The notes beneath the pieces are model-generated. The model was not told the origin of the DNA, did no database searches, and saw nothing but the letters and a program-made list of their open reading frames with translations. A stretch of DNA of 32,010 nucleotides from Spirochaetota bacterium (GTDB taxonomy: Bacteria > Spirochaetota > UBA4802 > UBA5550). The stretch covers positions 1 to 32,010 of the forward strand of contig JAFGJX010000046.1 in NCBI GenBank assembly GCA_016928865.1, read 5' to 3'. Positions 1-8,131 of this stretch are shown piece by piece (the stretch's first letter is position 1; each line of letters starts with the position of its first letter). A program made the position numbers and the translations under genes.

Positions 1-327
1 ACCCACCACGAGAACTGGGACGGCACGGGCTATCCGGGAAAGATTGACGTGGAAACCGGCGAGCCGATCGAGAAGAACCCCGATGGCACGGCGGTTCCCC
101 TGAAGGGTGAGGAGATCCCGATATTCGGAAGGATCGTGGCCCTGGCCGACGTCTTCGACGCGCTCTCTTCAAAGCGGGTGTACAAGGACGCGTGGGAGGA
201 AAAATCGGTGCTGGAGGAGATACGAAACATGTCCGGGAAGAAGTTCGACCCTGATCTGGTCGACATTTTTTTCGAACGCCTGGACGTGATTCGCTCCATC
301 ATGAAACGGTACCCGGACAAGGACTAG
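1..327 (+). CDS. HD-GYP domain c-di-GMP phosphodiesterase, C-terminal part (5' end outside window)
   Basis: The reading frame is open from base 1 and stops at 325-327, so only the last 108 residues are visible. They begin with [13 protein letters not shown], the HHExxDGxGYP signature of HD-GYP domains, followed by [15 protein letters not shown], the conserved helix with the second metal-binding Asp. The family hydrolyses cyclic di-GMP to pGpG or GMP with a di- or trinuclear metal centre. The sensory or receiver part that would normally precede it is cut off. The insert between GYPG and GRI ([20 protein letters not shown]) is longer than usual, where many members have only a few residues. The next gene is convergent 37 bases away, so this gene ends its own transcription unit. 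Family assignment is firm; substrate and partner are inferred from the family. Confidence 0.93.
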   Translation, partial: THHENWDGTGYPGKIDVETGEPIEKNPDGTAVPLKGEEIPIFGRIVALADVFDALSSKRVYKDAWEEKSVLEEIRNMSGKKFDPDLVDIFFERLDVIRSIMKRYPDKD

Positions 328-364
328 GGCAGACCTGAAACGAACGGCGCACCCGCACGAGCCC

Positions 365-1711
365 TCAGCCAATGATATCCTGCTTTATCAGTCTCGAGAG
401 GCCCTTCAGGGTAAAAGCCTGCGTCTGCATGAAGAAGATCTTGCGCGATATAAAGACAGTTGACAGATAGACAGACACAATACGAGCAATCATCGTCGAC
501 CACGCTGCCCCCAGGCCGCCATACATGAGTATGAGCGGGATGTTCAGAATCACATTGATGACGGCGCCGCAGACGGTCGAGTATAATATTGCCCGTGAGT
601 GATTTTCCGCGTTGCACCAGTAATTACGGGCAATTCCCATCGAATAGAATATCCCGGCCCATATATGGATATTTAAAATCATTGATGCCTTGACAAACTG
701 GTCGCCGAAAATAATGGCTATGAGCCATTTGCTTAAAAAGAAGGTGGGCAGGACGACCGAATATGAGAGCACGGCCATGATTGAAAAAAACTCCTGGAGC
801 CGGCTGTAGTACTGTTCCTCGCTCTTCTTTTTCAGCTCGACTATCTTGGGATACAGCGTGATGCCGACCGCCCAGGGCACGAAGTACCAGACCTCGGAGA
901 TCTTCACCGCCGCCGCATATTCGCCGACCTCGCGATAGTCCACCATGTTTCCCAGCATGATCTGACCGATTTTAAAAAACATCACCCCCGAAAGCCATGA
1001 GATCAGGAGCGGCCAGCTGTCGCGCAGAATCGAACGGGTAATTACCCAGTCAAACCGCCAGTGGAACATGTAATGGCCGGTATGATGACGGTACACGATA
1101 AACATGCCGGCCTGGGCCAGTAAAACTTCGGCCGAAGCTGCGGCTGCAAAGGCGATAAGCGGCGCCTCGGACAAAATGAGGGCTATCCTCACCCCGCTCA
1201 TTATAATGAATGCGATATTGTTGGCGATTACCGGGTATTTTGATTTTATCTGTGACTGAAAATAAAGATCAACGACATCAAACGATGAAAAAAGATACGT
1301 CAGCGATACGATCGAAACAAGAAGCTTGGTCAGAGGCTCATCGCTGTTAACGATAAATACAGCAATGATGGAAATGACAATTGCCAGGAGTCCGCCGAAT
1401 TGACGAATAAAGAAGCCAGATCCAAGGATTTTCCTGGACTGGTCAGGATTGTTAATCAGGTCCCGTATCAGTATATCATTGATGCCAAAACTGGCGAAGC
1501 ATGCCACCAGCGAAGTCAGGCTCATGGCGTAGTCAAGATTGCCATACTGCTTCGGGCCGAGGTAGCGCGCCATCCAGCCCACGATAAAAAGGTTAACAGC
1601 GAGGCGAATTACGCGATCGTAGATAAGCCACGATGCGTTCACGAACATCCGGCGGAACTCCCCGGGCGCTTTTATTTTCTTATATAACTTTTTAATAATC
1701 GCAATCGGCAT
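365..1711 (-). CDS. Wzx-like oligosaccharide flippase (MATE/MOP superfamily)
   Basis: This 448-residue protein is hydrophobic throughout, with many membrane helices and short basic loops, a size typical of lipid-linked oligosaccharide flippases of the polysaccharide_synt family. The N-terminal block (residues about 25-75: ASWLIYDRVIRLAVNLFIVG, then ARYLGPKQYGNLDYAMS) has the family's usual 'RxxGPxxYGxLxYA' arrangement. Near the C-terminus GGLGAAWSTMIARIVSVYLS resembles the 'GixGAAxaTvia' helix. Such proteins move undecaprenyl-linked sugar units across the inner membrane. The neighbouring sulfotransferase-like gene and glycosyltransferase remnant support a surface polysaccharide role. There is no strong Shine-Dalgarno sequence before the ATG at 1711; an internal ATG (residue 22) cannot be excluded. 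The sugar carried is unknown. Confidence 0.88.
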   Translation of the reverse strand: MPIAIIKKLYKKIKAPGEFRRMFVNASWLIYDRVIRLAVNLFIVGWMARYLGPKQYGNLDYAMSLTSLVACFASFGINDILIRDLINNPDQSRKILGSGFFIRQFGGLLAIVISIIAVFIVNSDEPLTKLLVSIVSLTYLFSSFDVVDLYFQSQIKSKYPVIANNIAFIIMSGVRIALILSEAPLIAFAAAASAEVLLAQAGMFIVYRHHTGHYMFHWRFDWVITRSILRDSWPLLISWLSGVMFFKIGQIMLGNMVDYREVGEYAAAVKISEVWYFVPWAVGITLYPKIVELKKKSEEQYYSRLQEFFSIMAVLSYSVVLPTFFLSKWLIAIIFGDQFVKASMILNIHIWAGIFYSMGIARNYWCNAENHSRAILYSTVCGAVINVILNIPLILMYGGLGAAWSTMIARIVSVYLSTVFISRKIFFMQTQAFTLKGLSRLIKQDIIG

Positions 1712-1851
1712 GATTAAGCGCCCGATGCCCCACGGTTATAGGTATAAGTGCAGCATGAATGAAAACTCCGTTGATAGTACCGAGACATAGAATTATGTAA
1801 AGTGATTTTCATGTGCCAAATTCAGGGTGTCGCGGTATAAAAAAAATAAGC

Positions 1852-1880
1852 TTGAAAAAATATGAACAATTGCTTATATG
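1852..1880 (+). promoter_or_regulatory. candidate sigma70-type promoter for the sulfotransferase-like gene
   Basis: TTGAAA at 1852-1857 and TATATG at 1875-1880 are separated by 17 bases, about 70 bases before the ATG at 1948. The surrounding spacer (1712-1947) is strongly AT-rich, so chance matches are likely; the exact 17-base spacing is the main support. Confidence 0.35.
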
Positions 1881-1947
1881 CCTTTTAAAGACTATTTGCT
1901 CATAATCACCAAATGCACAAACATTCGTAATTTAACAAGCGTTTTCG

Positions 1948-3261
1948 ATGACAACGATTTCCTATAGCAAAACGATATCGTTTGCACCCCTGTTCATACA
2001 TGCGATGTTTCGCACCGGCAGCACCTATCTCTGGAGTAAATTCAGGCAAAATCCAGATTTCCATTGTTTCTATGAGCCTATGAATGAAACCATACAAACG
2101 ATCGATCGAAAATATTATCATATACTTAACAGCCATAAGCAGATTATATTTGAAAATCTACACCATCCCCATCTTAAGAAAAACCCCTTCCAGGAATATA
2201 AAAATCTGTTAAACACCTATGGTCCCGGAGTACAATTTTACAAAAAATCATTTGCATTCGATGAATTCTGTTCAAGCGAAGAGAATCCGGACCTTAAACG
2301 CTATATTGATTTCCTGCTATTACAAAAAAAAGGTCAAAGGACCCTTTTACAATTTAACTCAACAGCTCTCCGCAGCCGCTGGTTCGCTGAAACCTATCCT
2401 GGATCAATTAATATATATTTGATTAGAAATCCCCGCGACCAGTGGGAGTCGTATATGGATCTCGCAAGCAATAATTTCGGGATATTTGGCGGGGATCTAC
2501 TTGCCATCTCTAAGAACAAGGACGATCATCGGTTCCAGCCCATCGGTGAACGTCTGCCCCTTTTCCACTATGACGATGACATTCTTATGAAAGAAATAAT
2601 GTTTTATACATCCGTTTCGAAAATATATTCAAATGAAGAAAAGTATTTTTTATTCTATTATCTCTGGATGACGGCATTTTTTGAAAATTTATTTTCAGCA
2701 GACTATATTCTGAGCATCGATGAACTCTCAAATGACCAGGAGGCGCGGGACAGATTTCAGGCGTATCTTGCCAGTCACGGCATCAGAGGCGTTTCGTTTA
2801 ATGACGCCAGGATAAAAAACTATACGCAATTTTTAATCCCTGTAAGCGTCATGGAGGAGATCGAGAACGCCGTTTTTCAAATCATCATCGGCGTGGCAGG
2901 ACAGAGGTCCCCTTCTGATATACGTGAAGCCATACTGCGTCACGGAAACACAGCTGCATACATTAACAACATTAGCATGGCGCTTTCCAAAACATCAGGC
3001 ACAATCGCCACAATGAATGCCTTCAACTTTACCACAGCGGGTTTTATAGACAAACCTCAGAAGGCCATTATATCCGACATTATACAGTCAATGACCAACA
3101 CCATATATCAAACCGAAATTCAAAAACGTAGTTTACTGACCAGTTATTCGTATCGGCTGGGTCAATTAATACTCTCTCCCTTGATGTTCTTGAATTGTTT
3201 GTATAAACGACTATTCTCCACTCAATCAGGCCAGACGCATCAGTACATTAGTAACAGATGA
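1948..3261 (+). CDS. sulfotransferase-like protein (PAPS-binding fold)
   Basis: The 437-residue product has the two classical PAPS-binding features. FRTGSTYLWSKF at residues 21-32 is a 5'-phosphosulfate loop, near the N-terminus as expected. IYLIRNPRDQWESYM at about 156-170 resembles the 3'-phosphate-binding motif (R160, R163). YEP near residue 42 is also common in sulfotransferases and branching enzymes acting on glycans. The remainder (about 200-437) is not recognised, and the protein is longer than the usual 250-330 residues. Such enzymes transfer sulfate from PAPS to a hydroxyl group, often on a surface glycan. The gene is plainly more AT-rich than its neighbours (many AAA, AAT, ATA and TTT codons), suggesting horizontal acquisition. 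No clear ribosome binding site is seen. Acceptor unknown; a non-sulfating P-loop relative remains possible. Confidence 0.72.
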   Translation: MTTISYSKTISFAPLFIHAMFRTGSTYLWSKFRQNPDFHCFYEPMNETIQTIDRKYYHILNSHKQIIFENLHHPHLKKNPFQEYKNLLNTYGPGVQFYKKSFAFDEFCSSEENPDLKRYIDFLLLQKKGQRTLLQFNSTALRSRWFAETYPGSINIYLIRNPRDQWESYMDLASNNFGIFGGDLLAISKNKDDHRFQPIGERLPLFHYDDDILMKEIMFYTSVSKIYSNEEKYFLFYYLWMTAFFENLFSADYILSIDELSNDQEARDRFQAYLASHGIRGVSFNDARIKNYTQFLIPVSVMEEIENAVFQIIIGVAGQRSPSDIREAILRHGNTAAYINNISMALSKTSGTIATMNAFNFTTAGFIDKPQKAIISDIIQSMTNTIYQTEIQKRSLLTSYSYRLGQLILSPLMFLNCLYKRLFSTQSGQTHQYISNR

Positions 3262-3393
3262 TCTTGATTAATGAAATTGGATAAATGCAGCACGCATGGT
3301 TTTCATAAAAAGAGTCGTCAACATCAGACTGGATATGGACCAAGTCAATAATATCAATTCCATCGACAGAGCGGCATCCAAACAATCATCTGT

Positions 3394-4388
3394 GCCACAG
3401 AAACCCCCCTTGTTTCGGCAGTCATTTTCTTTTATTATTCGGAAAATACATCGCCAAAACCCTTGACAGCGTGTGCGCGCAGACATACCGGAACGTAGAA
3501 ATCGTCATCGTGGACGACGGCAGCACCGATGCCGGACCCGACATCGTCAGGAGGAAGGCGGCGACGCATCCCACCATCGTCTACCTGCGTCAGGAAAACG
3601 CGGGGGTCTCGGCGGCGCGGAACCGGGGCATCAGGGCCTCGAAGGGCGCGTATATCGCTTTCATCGACAGCGACGACCTGTGGGAGCCGACAAAGATTGA
3701 ACGTCAGGTCGCGGCAATGCGGGATACTGACATGCAGGCCTCTTACTGAGGTTATACCAACCTGTTTGACGAAACCGGAGCCCGCGTGCAGGGCAAGTTC
3801 AAAAAGATCTCCGGCGATATCCTCATTCCCTTCCTGAGAAACAAGGTCTGGCCCATGACGAGCACCTGGATGGTAAGCCGCTCCCTGATCGAAAAACACG
3901 GCATTCTGTTTGACGAGAAAACCAGCTGGGGAGAAGACGGAGAATTTTTCATTAAGATCGCCGCGCTTGCGCCGGTGTGCGCAGTACCGGAGTATCTTAC
4001 GAATTACCGCATCAGGAAAGAATCCCTGTCTGGTTATAAAATCGAGCACCGGAACCTTGTCAATGTCTGGGCGCGGACCAGGGACTGGCTGCGTGCACGA
4101 TCCGGCCGCACGGACAGCGACTACTGCGCCCGCATCATCGACGAGTTCAGGATCCCGTCGGTCATCATACGCTCACTGTACGAGTAAAAAAAACTGGGGC
4201 TCCGCGGCACGGGTGAGCATTTTATTATCGCAGGGTTCGATTCAGGCAGAGTGAAAACAGCGGGCATCATCCGCCACTGCTATTTTTTCATGGATTCCCT
4301 GAGGCTCATCCTGATGAAATTAGCCGCGACAAATGAATTCTTCTACCGGCTGGTCCGCCTTGCAGGGAATATCATCTATCGGAAATAA
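3394..4388 (+). pseudogene. decayed family 2 glycosyltransferase (frameshift plus two in-frame stops)
   Basis: Read in frame from about 3400, the translation TPLVSAVIFFYYS matches a GT2 N-terminus (compare 'PLVSVVIPxYNxG'). A one-base loss near 3439-3443 moves the frame, and GKYIAKTLDSVCAQTY, then VEIVIVDDGSTD (nucleotide-binding Asp pair), ENAGVSAARNRGI and AFIDSDDLW (the DxD-type region) follow without a gap. TGA at 3747-3749 interrupts SY*GYTNLFDETG, and TAA at 4185-4187 interrupts again. The same frame then runs on to 4388 with protein-like sequence. Together the pieces give about 330 residues, a normal GT2 length. No convincing start codon remains. The base composition is GC-rich, unlike the sulfotransferase gene before it. 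The gene once added a sugar to a surface glycan and is now probably inactive. Confidence 0.9.
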
Positions 4389-4411
4389 CGATTTCCGGGA
4401 TATGCACAGTC

Positions 4412-5023
4412 TTACGGTAGTGAGACCGCGAGCCACTCCGATCCCTCGCGGTCCCGCTTTATCGCCGCTTTTCCAGTGGCCAGTATCTCTTCGATTACGG
4501 ACCGGACATCACTCCCGTCCCAGTGAAGCCGGCCGGCAGCGGTATTCACGAACGCGTCCCTTCTCACGAGCGACCACCTGCCCGAACCGTCCCGCTTCCC
4601 GGCGGCGAGCATCCCCTCGAGCAGAACGACATACAGGCTCTGCACCCGGTCCTTCTTTACATATCCCATAAGCAGTTCGTCCGTTTCCCGCAGCCGCTCA
4701 GACAGGAGCTTGATGACGCTTACCGAAAATTCATGGTTTTTCTGGACGGTCTCGTTGAATGATTCTCGGTCCATCTTGATCAGGATGCAGTCCTCGGCAG
4801 CGACGGCGGTCGCCGACCGGGGCATCGAATTAATAACCGCCATTTCGCCGATGAATTCCCCCTCGCCCAGTATCCTGATATTCTCATTGAACGATCCGGA
4901 CCCCTTGCTGATCTGGACCTTCCCCTTGTGGATCATGTACATGACATCAGCCGGGTCTCCCTCGCGGAAAATACAGTCCCCCTTCCTGTAGTTAACCCCG
5001 AAATACTTGACGAGCTTGCTCAT
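4412..5023 (-). CDS. cyclic nucleotide-binding domain protein (CRP/FNR-like)
   Basis: This 203-residue protein starts at the ATG at 5023, behind AAGGAGG with a 5-base spacer; an upstream extension of the same frame is an antisense shadow. Residues about 10-125 form a cyclic-nucleotide-binding beta-roll: FREGDPADVMYMIHKGKVQI, then the phosphate-binding cassette GEFIGEMAVINSMPRSAT with E60, R69 and S70 where cAMP-binding members have them. A long helix (SVSVIKLLSERLRETDELLM) follows. The C-terminal 90 residues resemble a winged-helix position, but I do not see a clear CRP-type recognition helix, so it may signal by protein contact rather than DNA binding. The gene lies 101 bases downstream of the DUF1846 gene on the same strand and may be co-transcribed. 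The ligand (cAMP, cGMP or another) is not determined. Confidence 0.87.
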   Translation of the reverse strand: MSKLVKYFGVNYRKGDCIFREGDPADVMYMIHKGKVQISKGSGSFNENIRILGEGEFIGEMAVINSMPRSATAVAAEDCILIKMDRESFNETVQKNHEFSVSVIKLLSERLRETDELLMGYVKKDRVQSLYVVLLEGMLAAGKRDGSGRWSLVRRDAFVNTAAGRLHWDGSDVRSVIEEILATGKAAIKRDREGSEWLAVSLP

Positions 5024-5124
5024 GGGCGCCTCCTTGAATGATGGTAGCGCCGCCCGCGGTGATCCTCCGGCGACGCCGTCTCTATGCTCAATGCGGCCGG
5101 GGCGGCAGGCCGTCCCCGCCGCCG

Positions 5125-6654
5125 CTATACGATAAAAAGACAGGTGCTTGAAAAATACGGCTCGGTCGTGACGTTGATCCCGAGCTTGCGGAGGCCGGCC
5201 TCGTCGCCCGGCGTCGGGATGTGGGTCATGTGCATCTCGCAGCCCGCAAGCTCGGTCAGCTTTTCCATCGCCGCGAGGGCCGTCGGGTTCGTCGCCGCGC
5301 ATATGCTCAGGGCGATAAGCGTCTCCTCCAGGTCCAGGCTCACCGATTTCGCGCCGAGCACGTCCCCCTTCATCTTCTTGATCGACTCGATGATCTGCGG
5401 AGAGAGGAGATGGATCCGGTCCGGTATCTCCGCGAGCTTTTTGATCGCGTTCAGGATAAGACTCGGTGAGGCGTGGAACAGGCCTGAATTCTTCCCGGTC
5501 ACGATCGAGCCGTCCTGGAGCTCGATGGCGGCGCCGCAGAAAATCCCGTCCTTGCCCTTGCCCTGCTCGCGCGCCTCGAGCGCGGCGTTCCGAGCAGGGA
5601 CGACCACGATCCGGGCCTCGGGCTTTATCGCCAGCTCGTCCATCAGGAGCTCGACCCGCTGCACTGTCTCCCTGCTCGCGAAGCCGATGGCGTATTCGCA
5701 CGAATAACGGAAATAGCGGCGTATTACCTCCTGGCGGGCGGCCTCGCGCACGATCCCGTCGTCCACGATGCCGAACCCGGCGCGGTTCACCCCCATGTCA
5801 GTGGGAGAGCGATACAGGTTCTTCGAGCCGATTATCCGCTCCAGTATCCTCCTGAGCACCGGGAAGGTCTCGACGTCCCGGTTGTAATTTATTGCTATTT
5901 CGCCGTAGGCCTCCTGGTGAAAAGGATCGATAAGGTTGAAATCGCCGATGTCCGCGGTCGCCGCCTCGTATGCGATGTTGACCGGGTGCTTCAGCGGTAT
6001 GTTCCATATTGGAAAGGTCTCGAACTTCGCGTACCCGCTCCCCACGCCCCGCTTGTGGTCATGGTATACCTGCGACAGGCAGGTGGCCATCTTGCCGCTT
6101 CCCGGCCCCGGACCGGTCACCACCACCAGGGGGCTCGTGGTCTCGATGTAGTCGTTCGCGCCGTAGCCCTCGTCGCTCACCACCAGGTCCACATCGGTAG
6201 GATAGCCCTTGGTATAGCGGTGGGTGTACACCCTGATGTTCTGCCGCTCGAGCTTGTTTTTGAAGATGCTGGCCGCGGGCTGGTTCTCATACCGCGTGAT
6301 GACCACCGCGAGAATATTGATCCCCCAGTCGCGCAGGTCGTCGATCAGCTTGAGCGCGTCCGCATCATAGGTGATGCCGAAATCCGCCCTGACCTTCTTG
6401 CGCTCGATATCTCCCGCGAAAATGCAGAGAATGATGTCCGCTCTGTCAGCCAGCATCTGCAGCAGCCGCATCTTCACGTTCGGGTCATATCCCGGCAGCA
6501 CCCGCGCGGCGTGATAGTCGTACATAAGCTTGCCGCCGAACTCAAGGTACAGTTTATTGTTAAACAGCTTCACCCGCTCGAGTATCGAGTTCTTCTGCTG
6601 ATTGAGATACTTTTCATTGTCAAATCCGGTCTCCTTCATCCTTACCATCCTCAT
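5125..6654 (-). CDS. DUF1846 family protein
   Basis: The product matches the DUF1846 family over its whole length of about 500 residues. The start MKETGFDNEKYLNQQ, then LYLEFGGKLMYDYHAARVLP, FGITYDADAL and TGPGPGSGKMATCLSQVYHD are the conserved blocks as I remember them. The GPGPGSGK segment looks like a nucleotide-binding loop, but the family's biochemical role is unsettled and I do not assign one. I chose the ATG at 6654 because GAGGA lies 7 bases before it; an ATG at 6639 (MKETG) is also possible, and the longer frame to 6720 adds an unconserved, Arg-rich N-terminus without a good binding site. The last residues (STCLFIV) sit 101 bases before the cyclic-nucleotide-binding gene. The gene is divergent from flagellin across an AT-rich spacer. 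Confidence 0.88.
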   Translation of the reverse strand: MRMVRMKETGFDNEKYLNQQKNSILERVKLFNNKLYLEFGGKLMYDYHAARVLPGYDPNVKMRLLQMLADRADIILCIFAGDIERKKVRADFGITYDADALKLIDDLRDWGINILAVVITRYENQPAASIFKNKLERQNIRVYTHRYTKGYPTDVDLVVSDEGYGANDYIETTSPLVVVTGPGPGSGKMATCLSQVYHDHKRGVGSGYAKFETFPIWNIPLKHPVNIAYEAATADIGDFNLIDPFHQEAYGEIAINYNRDVETFPVLRRILERIIGSKNLYRSPTDMGVNRAGFGIVDDGIVREAARQEVIRRYFRYSCEYAIGFASRETVQRVELLMDELAIKPEARIVVVPARNAALEAREQGKGKDGIFCGAAIELQDGSIVTGKNSGLFHASPSLILNAIKKLAEIPDRIHLLSPQIIESIKKMKGDVLGAKSVSLDLEETLIALSICAATNPTALAAMEKLTELAGCEMHMTHIPTPGDEAGLRKLGINVTTEPYFSSTCLFIV

Positions 6655-6825
6655 AGATTGGTCCTCAGCATCAAACAGCGCATGACGTTCTCCCGTGCCC
6701 TGCCGGGCACGCCCCTCCATGTCTGGCGGCCGCGCATGAGGAATAAATACCCTTATTAATTATATGGAAAAAAATCAAGACAAATGTCATATTTCCAGGT
6801 TTATGTCTCATTTATTTATATGAAG

Positions 6826-6851
6826 TAAAAAACCTGTAAAAATTCCGATTT
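6826..6851 (+). promoter_or_regulatory. candidate sigma28 (FliA)-type promoter for flagellin
   Basis: TAAA at 6826-6829 is followed 14 bases later by TCCGATTT at 6844-6851, resembling the flagellar sigma28 consensus TAAA-N15-GCCGATAA but one base shorter in the spacer. Flagellin genes in many bacteria use sigma28, which makes the position meaningful. It would give a leader of about 160 bases. Confidence 0.45.
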
Positions 6852-6895
6852 AATAATAATAATGTAATATTGATTTATATTTTAATATATTCTAT

Positions 6896-6922
6896 TATAA
6901 TAGCCTATAATCGCCTATAATC
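6896..6922 (+). repeat. three TATAAT hexamers at exact 10-base spacing
   Basis: TATAAT occurs at 6896-6901, 6906-6911 and 6916-6921. The last two lie in a perfect tandem duplication of GCCTATAATC (6903-6912 and 6913-6922). No TTGACA-like element sits at the right distance upstream of any of them. They could be stacked -10 elements or a helically phased protein-binding site. Confidence 0.75.
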
Positions 6923-6979
6923 AAATTCACCAAAGAATGAAGCAATGACGACTTTCAGATCAGAAATATAGATGTAATA

Positions 6980-7001
6980 CCGTCATCACGGATGATGACG
7001 G
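6980..7001 (+). promoter_or_regulatory. leader hairpin just upstream of the flagellin ribosome binding site
   Basis: CCGTCATCA (6980-6988) and TGATGACGG (6993-7001) form a perfect 9-base-pair stem with a 4-base CGGA loop. It ends 9 bases before AGGAGG (7011-7016). There is no T-run after it, so it is not a terminator. A role in mRNA stability or translational control of flagellin is inferred only from its position. Confidence 0.6.
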
Positions 7002-7021
7002 GGAATTTCAAGGAGGAAAAT

Positions 7022-7870
7022 ATGATTATAAACCACAACATTGCGGCCATTTTCTCCCACCGCACCCTCAAGTTTCACGACTGGAGCATCACCAAAGACA
7101 TAGAAAAACTCTCGTCCGGCATGAGGATCAACAAGGCCGGTGATGACGCGTCCGGTCTCGCGGTTTCGGAAAAGATGCGTTCGCAGATCCAGGGCCTCAG
7201 GCAGGCCGAGCGGAACACCGAGGACGGCATGTCCATGATACAGACGGCCGAGGGCTACCTCGAAGAGGTGCACAGCATCATCCAGCGTGTCCGCGTGCTG
7301 GCCGTCCAGGCCGCCAACGGCATCTACACCAATGAAGACCGCCAGCTGATTCAGGTCGAGGTCTCCGAGCTGGTCGACGAGATCGATCGGATCGCGTCCC
7401 AGGCGGAGTTCAACAAGATGAAGCTCCTGACCGGCGCGTTCGCGCGGCTTCATCCGACCGCGTCGATGTGGTTCCACATGGGCCCGAACATGCACCAGCG
7501 CGAGCGGGTCTTCATCGAGACCATGTCCACGGCTGCGCTCGGACTCAGGAACCCGACCGTTCTCACCTTCATATCGATCTCGACGCCGGGCAAGGCAAAC
7601 TCGGTCATCGGCCTGGCGGACGAGGCGCTGCGGATCATTTCCAAGCAGCGGGCTGACCTGGGCGCGTACTACAACCGTCTCGAGCACGCGGCCAAGGGCC
7701 TCATGAACGCGTACGAGAACGTACAGGCGTCCGAGTCTCGGATCCGCGACACCGACATGGCGGAGCAGATGACCTCCTACGTCCGGTACCAGATCCTGAC
7801 GCAGGCGGCAACATCGATGCTCGCCCAGGCGAACGCGAAGTCGCAGACCATACTCGAGCTGTTGAGATAA
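7022..7870 (+). CDS. flaB: periplasmic flagellar filament core protein FlaB (flagellin)
   Basis: This 282-residue flagellin starts at 7022 behind AAGGAGG with an ideal spacer; an in-frame ATG at 6992 would place the binding site inside the gene and is rejected. The N-terminal D0/D1 block reads [16 protein letters not shown], then [20 protein letters not shown]. The C-terminal block reads [20 protein letters not shown] and ends in the typical TILELLR. The middle [19 protein letters not shown] is the short spirochaetal FlaB insertion that replaces the variable D2/D3 domains. The overall size and this middle segment fit Leptospira-type FlaB. FlaB forms the core of endoflagella in the periplasm. 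The gene stands alone between a regulated leader and a strong terminator, suggesting a monocistronic, highly expressed unit. Other flaB copies and sheath proteins are expected elsewhere. Confidence 0.96.
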   Translation: MIINHNIAAIFSHRTLKFHDWSITKDIEKLSSGMRINKAGDDASGLAVSEKMRSQIQGLRQAERNTEDGMSMIQTAEGYLEEVHSIIQRVRVLAVQAANGIYTNEDRQLIQVEVSELVDEIDRIASQAEFNKMKLLTGAFARLHPTASMWFHMGPNMHQRERVFIETMSTAALGLRNPTVLTFISISTPGKANSVIGLADEALRIISKQRADLGAYYNRLEHAAKGLMNAYENVQASESRIRDTDMAEQMTSYVRYQILTQAATSMLAQANAKSQTILELLR

Positions 7871-7900
7871 GTTTGAGCCAGCATTGCAGTGTCATTCAAA

Positions 7901-7926
7901 ACGCCGGGCGGGAGCCCGGCGTTTTT
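7901..7926 (+). terminator. intrinsic terminator after flaB
   Basis: ACGCCGGGC (7901-7909) pairs perfectly with GCCCGGCGT (7914-7922) around a 4-base loop, and a run of five T begins at 7922. It lies 31 bases after the flaB stop codon and is a textbook Rho-independent terminator. Confidence 0.93.
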
Positions 7927-7992
7927 ATTTCCGGCAGCTGTACTTCTGTACCCGGACATTTTTCAGTGGCTGAGTACGGGTATAATTTAATA

Positions 7993-8021
7993 TTGACAAT
8001 AGCGTAATAGCCCGGCAGAAT
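7993..8021 (+). promoter_or_regulatory. candidate sigma70 promoter of the polyprenyl-sugar operon
   Basis: A perfect TTGACA at 7993-7998 and CAGAAT at 8016-8021 are separated by 17 bases, between the flaB terminator and the first operon gene at 8132. It would give a leader of about 100 bases. The -35 is exact; the -10 matches four of six positions. Confidence 0.5.
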
Positions 8022-8131
8022 GTAACATTATGGCAATTATTTATACAAATTTTTTATCGGTTTGAATCAATTTCTTGACCAAAATGTTGCACAGGGAATC
8101 AAATACTTTATAAATTCATAGCGCATATCAC

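Larger units (their letters stand above)
6655..7021. other. AT-rich divergent intergenic region between DUF1846 gene and flagellin
   Basis: This spacer of about 370 bases holds the control signals of two divergent genes. After the GC-rich edge near 6720 it becomes strongly AT-rich to about 6960. Towards flagellin it has a sigma28-like site, three phased TATAAT hexamers, and a hairpin beside the ribosome binding site, each listed separately. Towards DUF1846 there is a perfect TATAAT on the minus strand at 6764-6759, about 100 bases before its start, but with no recognisable -35 element. No coding sequence is seen. Confidence 0.7.

Noticed and set aside
3268-3486. 72-residue minus-strand open frame
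   Set aside because: It overlaps the GT2 remnant start, has no recognisable features and no binding site.
3747-3749. TGA as selenocysteine or Trp recoding in the GT2 frame
   Set aside because: A frameshift upstream and a TAA downstream also break the gene, and no SECIS-like hairpin stands out; simple decay explains all three.
4424-4453. 9-base inverted repeat GACCGCGAG/CTCGCGGTC
   Set aside because: It lies in the coding end of the cyclic-nucleotide-binding gene and has no T-run; probably coincidental codon use.
5088-5124. GC-rich hairpin after the DUF1846 gene as a terminator
   Set aside because: The stem has a bulge and a very tight loop, and no T-run follows on either strand.
5024-5701. 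N-terminal 226-residue extension of the cyclic-nucleotide-binding frame on the minus strand
   Set aside because: It is Arg/Ala/Gly-rich shadow sequence over the DUF1846 gene in another frame; the gene has a strong AAGGAGG just before the ATG at 5023.
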